From the NCBI GenBank assembly GCA_949361645.1, contig OX442417.1, positions 16,773,427-16,837,426 of the forward strand: DNA of 64,000 nucleotides, read 5' to 3'. The translations under genes and the position numbers were made by a program. Origin of the DNA: Spongilla lacustris (Eukaryota > Porifera > Demospongiae > Spongillida > Spongillidae). Under the pieces are notes generated by a model, which was given only the letters and a program-made list of their open reading frames with translations, did not search any database and had not been told where the DNA came from. Positions 12,101 to 24,100 of the stretch are shown here, in pieces; the first letter of the stretch is position 1, and every line of letters starts with the position of its first letter.

Positions 12101-15100
12101 ACAATTGTGCTGCCAATATCGATGGCTCGTGTTAAAAAGGAAATACGATATTGCAAATATATCCGGCGATTTCTGCTAAGTGTTTGGAATAGCATTAATT
12201 GTAAATGATGGTTCATGCATACATGTACATAACAGTATTTCTAAACCCAAATTCAACTATTGCTGGTTCCCAAAATAAGGATCTAACAGTTGGTCAATTG
12301 ATGCCAGTGAATTTTATGACTTTATGCGTCCATATGAGGCATTCTAAAACATCCTCCAGTATGTTGTTGTTTTTTTCCAGCTAAAACACAAGGGAAATAT
12401 ATGTGCAACTTCAATTTTACTGGTCAGGTGTAGAGAGACTGGACCCTGATAGTTTGTGCTGAATACTTTCAATTCATAAAAAAATTTCATGTCAGAAGGA
12501 ATGCAATTTATGTCCACCCAACGTAACGATCCTTAATAAACTAAAATTGATTGGCACAACTGGATCCAGAATGGGCAACCGTCAAGACCTTCTGTCAACG
12601 CAATGGTCTATAGCTAGTCGAAAGCTCAAAAATTGAAGTTACATATATATTTCATTCTAATAAAAAAAGAGAAAATGCAACATACCAAAAGGATATCATG
12701 TACTGATTAAACTGAATGCTTGCTATAATTGTGGTACTTCACGTATACAATGAATGTACACGGAAATGACTTAATTCATATATGTGTACATAAATTCACT
12801 AAGTAAATAGTCCCACCAATGATGACCACATACTCATGTGTACATGCATGTGTACATCTCCTGTTCCCACTCCAGGATGGTAATACTCCATTACGTTATG
12901 CTGCAATGGGAGGTCATACTACTTGTGTGGAACATCTCCTTTCTACTCCTGGTATTGATGTGAATGTTAAGGATAAGGTGAGTTAATGCTTCTTGAATAG
13001 GATTTGATGATACATGTACATGTTGTATGTAACCATAAAGCTGCATCGAATACTCAGGCAGCTCAAAAGTCATGCTAAGCTCTACCATGTGTGATTTATT
13101 ATACCCTCCATGAACACACTGCAGCGTTACAATACTCCATTACACTATTCCTTTCAGTTTTTCTAGACCTCATCAGCTCAGGCAGACTTAGTTGTATCAT
13201 ACATGTATGTACATTGTACCCACTACCATGTTGGCTGAACTGTTGTACCCACCATTCCAGTATGGTATTGCTCCATTACACTATGCTGCAAGGGTAGGCC
13301 TTTCCACTCATGGTATTGATGTGTACATTATGAATTGGGTGATTTGGGTGTGTATGAATGTCCGTTGTAAGGTACTTGAAGGGGCCCTTAGGAACAGCAT
13401 GGTGACATCTGTGAGCAAGTGGTGTGAGAGAGAACAGAGTGTGATGCATTTGCCGAAATACAATTCTATAATAAACTGACTAACAAATTATCATAAACAG
13501 GGTAGCAATTGGGGGGAGGGGGGGAGGGGAGGAGGAGGGGGGGAGGTGGCAGGTACTTTTAAATCTATTTTATGTTTGAAATTTTACAGCTCATTAAAAT
13601 AGTTGGTGTCAGTACCAGTCGGTTCACTGTCTCCCTCTGAATACATGTATATCATAAATTCTGCATATACCCCTGCATATTAAATAAAAACACATACACA
13701 TACACCCTGCATTAAATTCATACTGCTGAATCCATATAGGCCGGGGGACTGAAAACTATGGCAACACTATACATGTATATAGTTTTTCAATACAAATTGG
13801 AATGAAGAATAAATATTCTTAATGCAAACGTTCGTCAGTAGTGGTATGAATAGGATTGCCAGAGGGAGGGATTCTAAGTGCCAGGGGAGGGTGGGGGTGG
13901 GGGGGGATTCTAAGTGCCCTGGGCACTTAGAACCCCCCCTCCCCCACTGGCACTGAGAGTTCCTCTCAGGGTTTCTATACCGTACCTGCAGTTGACCAAT
14001 CAGATTGCACGAATCACATTAGTCCTACAATAAGACGTTAATATGATTTTTTCACATGTGTACCTAATCCAGGATGGTGATACTCCATTACACTATGCTG
14101 CAAGGAAAGGTCATACTTCTTGTGTGGAACGTCTCCTTTCCACTCCTGGTATTGATGTGAACATCAAGGAAAAGGTGAGTTGGTCCATTGAATATTAAGA
14201 GATGTAGCTAGTGTGACACATGTATAGAGACAGAGGGAGAAGTATAGAGGAAGGTTGTATTCTTGAAAACTATCCAAGTGCCCTTGCTGTGATGGAGGGT
14301 CTCGAAGGTTGCCTATTCTGGATCCAGTTGTGCCAATCAATTTTTTTTCTGTATCATAAACCCCAGAGGAGCAGAAGGAAGCAATAAAAGCTGAGCTGGA
14401 GTGTAGGGACAGTGAGCACAACCCAAGATCACCACTGTTAAGGCCAAGTTGGGCCTGACACCATGCCTCATCTGACATTTCAAAACCTATGCAGTCCATG
14501 AAACAGTGGTGGATGTCATCATCAAAGAGCTTGAAAGCATCTGATACCAAATTGGTTGGATTTGAGCGAGCCAAGTAACTTAACTACCACATAGACGAAG
14601 TAATGTTAAACCACTAAATCAAGATAATAATATACAAGTACACATTATTACAAATGACCATGCACAGAACAACCCCCTAACCCCCCAAGCAGGTCCATTG
14701 TTTTGGCGTTGTGTGACCTTGCGAGGAAAGCACGGGCATTGGCTCGAACTAACAAGAGACTCAATCTGCCATAGATGGAATGTAGCATGGTAGCCTTTGT
14801 GGAATTTCCTTATGCCGCAAGTCGTACTGCTAGTTGTGCAAAAAGCTGGCCTGCTGTTCTTCCCCATGCACCAAATGTCTCCACCACCGCTAAGACTTAG
14901 TGGAGCAATCTTCCAACCCAGATGGGATCATTACATGTGTGTTTTCTCTCCTCTGTCTGTCTAGCTGCTGCACATGCAACCACACCCACTTCAGGCAAAA
15001 TGCTTGATTTAAGCAGAGAAGTGATGGACACATTAATGGCTGCAGGCTTATCACCAGTGGACCAGCACATAGGCAGGCCTTGTTAGCCTCCTTTCATGGC

Positions 15101-18100
15101 CCAAACCAGCACCAGCTTCCAGTTTAGGGTTTAGCAGAGCTCTTTTGTAAAATTCAAAAATAAAGTTACATAGAGTATTATGGCGAGCCACTACATCTCC
15201 CCCATATTCATATTTGCAGGTATTAAAGTGTGGTACTTCAGATATATGTACATTGAAATTAATTAACTCATATGTGTACATAAATTCACTCCAGAATAGC
15301 CCTTAACAGTATCACCAATGATGACCACATACTCATGTGTGTGTCATACATGTGTACATCTCCTGTTCCCACTCCAGAATGGTAATACTCCATTACACCA
15401 TGCCGCAAAGGAAGGTCATACTGCTTGTGTGGAACATCTCCTTTCCACTCCAGGTATTGATGTGAACATTAAGGATGGGGTGAGTTCATGCTTAGTGGAT
15501 AGGATTTAATGATACATGTACATGTTGTATGTAACCATAAAGCTGCATTGAATACTCAGGCAGCTCAAAAGTCATGCTAAGCTCTACCATGTGTGGTTTA
15601 TTATACCCTCCATGAACCCATTGCAGCGTTACAATACTCCATTATACTATGCTACACTGAAAGGTCATACTACTTGCGTTGAACGTCTCCTTTCCACTCC
15701 TGGTATTGATGTGAACATTACGAATGAGGTGTGTGAGTTCATGTTTCTTGGATAGGATTTGATGATACATGTACATGTTGTATGTAGCCAAAAAGCTGCA
15801 TTGAATACTCAGGCAGCTCAAAAGTCATGCTAAGCTCTACCATGTGTGATTTATTATACCCTCCATGAACCCACTGCAGTGTTACAATACTCCATTACAC
15901 TATTCCTTTCAGTTTTTCTAGTCCTCATCAGATCAGGCAGACTTAGTTGTATCATACATGTATGTACATTGTGCCCACTACCATGTTGGCTGAACTGTTG
16001 TACCCACCATTTCAGAATGGTATGACTCCATTACACTATGCTGCAAGTTCAGGTAATTATGCCTGTGTGGACCATCTCCTTTCCACTCCTGGTATTGATG
16101 TGAACATTAAGGATAAGGTTAGTTTTTATGTTACCCAGTGATATACTTAAGTGGTAGAGTATTTTGTGAGAGAAAATGTATAATGCCTTTGCTGAATTAC
16201 ATATAAGCCTAAAAATGGCACATATTACAGGAACATAACAATACCACAGATTCCAATCCATCATAATTTCATTGCGTGCAATGTGAGCATCCAACCATAT
16301 GACCTTTTCACATACATGACCATAAAAGAATATATCCTTTTTCAGTAGCATCAAATTAAATTCGTACTGTGGAAGGTATTCATTGAAAACATTCCCAGCA
16401 CTCTGTTCTCAGTTGAAGGCGAGGCTTTTGAACTTCCACTATTCCTGGCTTGGTCATAAAATGTGGATTTGTATCACCAGTAATACACACTATATAACTA
16501 ATCTGCCCCCGGCCGGTCATCAATAACAAACAGTGGCCATAACACACAGCGGCCATAACACACAGTGGCCATAACACACAGTGGCCATAACACACAGCGG
16601 CCATAACACACAGTGGCCATAACACACAGTGGCCATAACACACAGTGGCCATAGCACACAGTGGCCATAACACACAGTGGCCATAACACATAGTGGCCAT
16701 AACACACAGTGGCCATAACACACAGTGGCCATAACACACAGTGGCCATAACACACAGTGGCCATAACACACAGTGGCCATAACACACAGTGGCCATAACA
16801 CACAGTGGCCATAGCACACAGTGGCCATAACACACAGTGGCCATAACACACAGTGGCCATAACACACAGTGGCCATAACACACAGTGGCCATAACACACA
16901 GTGGCCTAAACACACAGTGGCCATAACACACAGTGGCCATAACACACAGTGGCCATAACACACAGTGGCCATAACACACAGTGGCCATAACACACAGCGG
17001 CCATAACACACAGTGGCCATAACACACAGTGGCCATAACACACAGTGGCCATAACACACAGCGGCCATAACACACAGTGGCCATAACACACAGTGGCCAT
17101 AACACACAGTGGCCATAACACACAGTGGCCATAACACATAGTGGCCATAACACACAGTGGCCATAACACACAGTGGCCATAACACACAGTGGCCATAACA
17201 CACAGTGGCCATAACACACAGTGGCCATAACACACAGTGGCCATAACACACAGTGGCCATAACACACAGTGGCCATAACACACAGTGGCCATAACACATA
17301 GTGGCCATAACACACAGTGGCCATAACACACAGTGGCCATAACACACAGTGGCCATAACACACAGTGGCCATAACACACAGTGGCCATAACACATAGTGG
17401 CCATAACACACAGTGGCCATAACACACAGTGGCCATAACACACAGTGGCCATAACACACAGTGGCCATAACACACAGTGGCCATAACACACAGTGGCCAT
17501 AACACACAGTGGCCATAACACACAGTGGCCATAACACATAGTGGCCATAACACACAGTGGCCATAACACACAGTGGCCATAACACACAGTGGCCATAACA
17601 CACAGTGGCCCAGTAACCAGTAAATGTACTACATGTGAAGTAGCACAGTTACTGAGGCATCCTAACACATCCTCCATGTTGTAGTTGCTCAGTTCTGTTT
17701 TATTTTAATAACCAGCAGCTAAAACAGAACGGAAATACACATGTACATGGTAACTTCTTGAATTTTTAATTCCTAGTTTTTTTTCTAGCCCGGTGTAGCT
17801 ATATACCCTAAGGGATTGATAGCAGCCTATTCTCGAGTAGTGCCAATTAGTTTCTGTTCATTAAAACGCATCCCTATATATAGCCGTGGAGACATGTTTC
17901 ACATAACCATAAAGCTGCATTGAATATATTCCGCGCGAAGCAGGAATTTGTGCAATCCTAGGATTGCGCTGCGCAAACTAAGAATTCTTACTTTGGCGCA
18001 CAAGGATTGCGCACCGTATTCCAGAATTGCGCACATTTCTGCGCGAAGCAGGGATTTGCACAAAGCAATTCCTTATTTTGGCGCGGAAAGGTATTGCATA

Positions 18101-21100
18101 GTAATGATAGTATAGCGTAGTATAGTGTATGTTGTTGCCAGCAGATAAAATCATTGTGTTCATATTGATACCAAACTGAAACAGTTGCATCAGAGAACTA
18201 TGAGCAGCCACTACAATACCAATCACCCACGCGTGAAGCTACAAAGCCCATTCACATGTAGTGAAACCACTTGCCACATCTGTCACAGGCAACCATGTCA
18301 TCATAAGAGCGTGGCAGTCGACAGTCACAGTGCAACTTAATAAACAACCCTGATGGTTTGCAAGCTCTTTTCACCTTGGATGACATGAGTGGAAACCTGC
18401 TGAACTTCTCTTTTTCAAAACAGGGTACAAGGTGGGTCCTCAGCTTATCCTGATCAAAAGTGATTGTTTGCACTAACTGGCCACAATTGCATTCAAAAAC
18501 TCACGACCATTGTCAGAGTGGAGAATTTTTGGTGTTCCTAGGTAATTAACACTTGATTCTGAAGGTTTTACGTGCCTCTCCAGCAGCTGATTTTTGGCAG
18601 AGGGCAAAAAGAACATGGAACTTTGACCAGTGGTCAATGTAGTGGCCAATCCATTTGTATGTCCCATCTGGACAATGTCTCATGTCTATGAAATCCATCT
18701 CTATAAATTACAAATCAATGGATATCCACATACACATAAATGTTTCATAATTTTAAAAACTACACATGGGGTGTGTATAGGAAGTTTGATAAAATTGAAT
18801 CATATACAATGCACTAGGGGTTAACCTGCCCTCTTGTCATAAGGTTTCAAGGGACCTCTTGTTGTCTGTGGTTTCCGCATGCGACACACAAGGCATAGGG
18901 CTCCATACTTGTCAATGGCAGATCTGGGCACGCACTTAAACAATAGCTATTGTCTTCTTTGTGCCAATATGGCCTTTAATTGTTGCATGGACTCCATGGA
19001 TGACATCATAGAAGTCCTCTACAAATGCAGCCAGGGAGAATAGTAGTGTCACTGGGGTTCTGCAAAATATAACTTTCATTAATATCTATAGCGCTGCCAA
19101 ACTAAATGTCCTAAAAATACAACGCTTCCCACTTACACTAGTTTTTACACGTATACACAGCACATCCTTAAGTAATGGGATATGAGCTGAAACCCTTTGC
19201 TCTTAACCCAATGCCTGAACTTAGGTGTGTAGTCGTTCGTATCCCATTCTTTCTTGAACAGTCTGATAATGTGCTCTCCTTTAGCTCTGGAGATCGTTTT
19301 GCTTCCTTTGCTGTCACCATCCATAAAAGTATCTTTGCAAACATCTCTTTTTGCTTGTCCATCTTTCGCTCACCGTATTCTTAGATTGCGCACGTGCAGG
19401 CGCCGGAACAGATTATATGTGCGCAATTCTGGAATACGGTACGCAATCCTTGGATTGCGCGCCAAAGTAAGGATTCCTAGATTGCGCAAATTCCTGCTTC
19501 GCGCGGAACAAATACTCAGGCAGCTCAAAAGTCCTCTAAGTTCTAGAGATGATTGAGAATGGGAGAAAAGATACAAATAATTATTTGTATAAGTTGGTTA
19601 TAAATAACCGCTATAGCCAATGGAAATAATCGCGTAGCTTCTTTCACTTTGGTTTCAAGCCCTGAACCATGTATTCTAGTCCCACCAATGATCATATACT
19701 AAATGCATATACACATGTACATCTCCTGAACCCACTCCAGCATGGTGATACTCCATTACAACGTGCTGCAAGGGAAGGTCATACTACTTATGTGGAACGT
19801 CTCCTTTCCACTCCTGGTATTGATGTGAATATTAAGGATAGGGTGAGATGTTAAGAGATGTCACTAGTGTGCATAGAACCAGATAAAGATGTATAGAGGA
19901 AAGATTTATCATTGTAAAACTATCCAAAAGTGGCATACTGAAATGAATTAAGTATTTAACTTACAGAGGCTCTGTAGTTCAGAAATGATTGTGAATGTTA
20001 GAAAAGATACATGTATTACAAGTATACATCATGTCTCATTTCTTCATGAACATTACCTGAACCCACTCCAGCATGGTGATGCTCCATTACACCGTGCTGC
20101 AAGTGAAGGTCATACTACTTATGCGGAACGTCTCCTTTCCACTCCTGGTATTGATGTGAACATTAAGGATGGGGTGAGTTGGCCCATTGAATGTTTAAAG
20201 ATATCACTAAAGTGTGACATGTGCATAGAACCAGAAAAAGATGTATACATCTTTTTCAGAAACTAAAAGTACCATGCACATCGATGATACCTCTGTTGAA
20301 AAAGGTGGTTGACAATAATAACTTAAACGAGAAAATACCGTGAAATGCTTTGGAGCTCTGTCTACTCATGCACTCTAATGCGCAGGCGACAAAATGCGTC
20401 ACAAGCTAGACAAAAGATCTTTCGAGCCATTAGTCTATACAACCAACAACATTATATTTGAAGAAATATAAGTTCAATCTGCTTGTGTTAGAATATTCAT
20501 AAAACGAGGCACGCTCACAATGCATCAATTAAGCAACTGTGCCACAAGATATAGATGATGAGGCAGATATACTAGGATTAGTTATTTAATGTCATGAACA
20601 TACTTGAATAGGATTTGATGATACATGTATGCAACCATAAAGCTGTATTGAATCCCTCGAAAGTCATGCTAAGCTCTACCATGTGTGATTTATTATATCC
20701 TCCATGAACCCACTGCAGCGTTACAATACTCCATTACACTACGCCACAATGGGAGGTCATACTACCTTTGTGGAACGTCTCCTTTCCACTCCTGGTATTG
20801 ATGTGAACATTAAGGACAAGGTGAGTTGGTATTAACAAATCATAGGAATCATGCATGTGACGAAAGTATTCAGAAGGGATGTAGTGTGCAAACCCTTAAG
20901 AACAGCGGCCATGGTATGCACACCCTTAAGAACAGTTGCCGTGGTATGCACACCCTTAAGACCAGTGGCCATGGTATGCACACCCTTAAGAACAGCGGCT
21001 GTGGTATGCACACCCTTAAGAACAGCGGCTGTGGTATGCACACCCTTAAGAACAGTGGCCGTGGTATGCACACCCTTAAGAACAGCGGCCGTGGTGTGCA

Positions 21101-24100
21101 CACCCATAAGAACAGTGGCCATGGTATGCACATCCTTAAGAACAGCGTGTAAGAAAGTGGTAGAGTTATGTTTTGTGGAAGAACATCAGGATACAATGCT
21201 GAAATACAAGCCTAAATAGTATATACATGAAGGAATGAAGGAAGTAACATAAACATGAGAGCAACTGGGTAGGGGGATGTGGGGAGGGGGGGGGCAGTCC
21301 TTTTAAAGCTGTTTTATTACAGCAAATTGTTGCATGTACATTCCATTTTGGTTCACTCTCTCCCTCTTGAATCCATGTATATCCTATACATATGTTCTGC
21401 ATACACCCCTGCATTAAATCTTTACCGCTGTATCCATATAGGCCTACATATATGGCAACACAATTACATGAATATAGTTTGTCCATACAAATTGGAATGA
21501 AGCATGATGGAAATAAATATTATCAATGCAAAACGTTCTTCAGCAATGGTATGTAAAAAAAATGGCACACTTGAGAATTCAAAACAATATCGTGAGACTT
21601 CATGCATGTAGTTCAGAAATGATTGTGAACAGAGGGAAAGATACATCTAGTACAAGTGTATATTTGTGCAAAGTTATTGGGATAGAATTGATGGTTTCTT
21701 AATTAAAACATGTGTATATGATGTGCATAAATTTTACTCTGTGGGACCAGGATGGTGAGGTCCCCAGACCTCATTTGTACACATGTACAGTTATGCACCC
21801 CATCCTCTGCAATACAATTGACGCCAGTTAATTGAATTTATTTACATGTGAAGTAGCACCATTATACTGAGGTATCCTCCTTCTATATGTTGTATGTATA
21901 GTTTCTCTAATTGGAAATATGAATGTAGCTTCTTTCACTTTTAGTCACAAGCCCTCAACAATGCATTCTAGTCCCACCTATGATAAACGTGCACACACTA
22001 AATGCACATATGTGTACCTCATCTCTTGTATCCACACCAGGATGGCGATACTGCCTTACACCTAGCTTTAAGGCTAGGTCATACTACCTGTGTGGAATGT
22101 CTCCTGTCTGCTCCTGGTATTGATGTGAACATTAAGGGTGGGGTGAGTTGGTCCATTGAAGCATAATACTGATGCATGTCCCTTGGGTGTACATGTATGT
22201 GCTAATAATGGAATGGGTGCTTACATTTTGGATGTGTATTGCAAACCTAAATAAAGGAACTATCAGTGCATGGTCATGAACCATATACCAGTGTTTCATG
22301 AAGTAATCAATAATAATAATTATATACATTAAGGTTTATCTTGTTTATGTTATACCTATATAAATTAAAGTTTTTTTTTTGTTGTTGGTGTATACAACTA
22401 GCTAATACAGTAACACATAGATATATATGAGGAACACAATGCAAAAAACTAAATACTAAGCTACATGTACACTGAACTAATATCTACTACACTGGTGGTT
22501 CTTCCCAGTAAAGCCCTTGCATTCTGGCGCATCAGGGTAATGCCCAGGCGGCAGTAGATTGAGGCTAACACCTCAGGCCAGAAACGACTTGTCCTGATGG
22601 CTAGCTTCTTGAGAGAGCTTCTTGTGCCTCGTTTTCCCAACCACCAAATACCTCCACGACCAATGGCACACATACCCAACCTCTCTCTGTACAGGGAATG
22701 TCATTCTTGGCACGTTTGTCCTGCTCTCCCAGCTCAGCAGTATAACCTGAGGTCATGCTCGCTCCCAATAAAAAGTTTGAGTTGAGCGGATTGATGACCT
22801 TCACATCAAATGCTGCTGAACATGAGAGAGACCAGTTAGGCACCAACACATCAGCCGGTCACGTTCTATCCTTTGTTGAGGTGAGCCCACAACCCCTTTC
22901 AATTTCAGAAGCAAGACAAGCCGTATGACAGAAATCTGCGAAGCCGTCATGAAGGCAGTTGTGCCTTGTGACTTTATTCCCACCTGAACGACATATCAGG
23001 GCATGGTGCCCATTAATATCCAGGGCTTGCGAGCAGTGTGGGCAGGCATCCACATCTGTGGAAAGTGGAGCCCAAGTCACCATTTCACTAAGGCTTGGAC
23101 TTCACTGGGCAGCAGGTCTAACCCCAATTTTGGAGATGGTTGTGCTCTCAGCCATGCATGCGCTTGGGGAGCAGAGATGGCTAGTAGTCTGGCCTTGTCT
23201 ACTGTTGATGCTCCATCAAGCAAAGAAAGGAAACCAGCTTTCTCTATGGCTGAGGATAACTTGTGCTGATGATGGGAAGCATCTTGTACACTTTCTGCAG
23301 AGAGCTGTTCACAAAATGCTACCTTCCCATTGATGGCATCACAGAGGTGCTGCATAGTCAGTTCTGATGGATGGATTGGTGTTAGTGAGGTAGGCAAGGA
23401 GGCGATGTAGGCTGCTTGTGCATGGGTGTTCAGGGAGCACAATCCTAGCCCTCTGTACTTGAGGCCAAGTTGGGCTTGACTGCAAGCTTGTGGGGTTAGC
23501 TCAATCTCCAGTGAGCACTCTAAGCAGTGAAGCACATCATCATCGAACCTGGCAAATGCTTCCAATGAAGCAGCAGTGGGTGGGATGGAACGAGCCAGAT
23601 GTGCCAGCCTGCAGAATGAAGCAATTGCAGACTGAGGGTCACAAAGCTTATAATAATTGGTTGGCTTCCTTTTGCTTCTTGGCAGTGCAGAAATCAGGGC
23701 TGCCAATGGGAGCACCAAGAATCTCAAAGTCCGGTGTTGAGCAACATGGGATTGAGAGATCCTGCTTGCTAAGTATCTGGCACTTCTTGAAGTCAATGTG
23801 TAGGCCATTTATGGTGCTGTCCTCCTGTATAATTTCCATTGCCCTTGACAGTGCTGCCCTTGGTCCTGACAGGACTTCATCATCCAAATACCAGAAGTTG
23901 GATTGGATTGTAGTGGCTTGCATAATGGATCTTGTGATATCTTGATGATGGTGTCGTTAAGGACAAGTGCATGCAAACAACAGTGTGCCCAAGGGGTCAT
24001 CTTGCTGAACACCTGATGCCGATATGAGCTGGCCCATTGGGTGCCAGAGATGTTGGTGCTGAGAGTAGCACCAGGAGACCCATGGGAGGAGCTCAGGGAA

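Noticed and set aside
20826..21219. Frames with MHTLKNSG or TTATVLKGV repeats (also 57859-58335, 59675-60108)
   Set aside because: Readings of the 30-bp minisatellite, open in several frames at once and lying in introns.
22959..23945. Plus-strand frames of 88-151 codons
   Set aside because: Antisense shadows of the reverse-transcriptase remnant; no motif in them.
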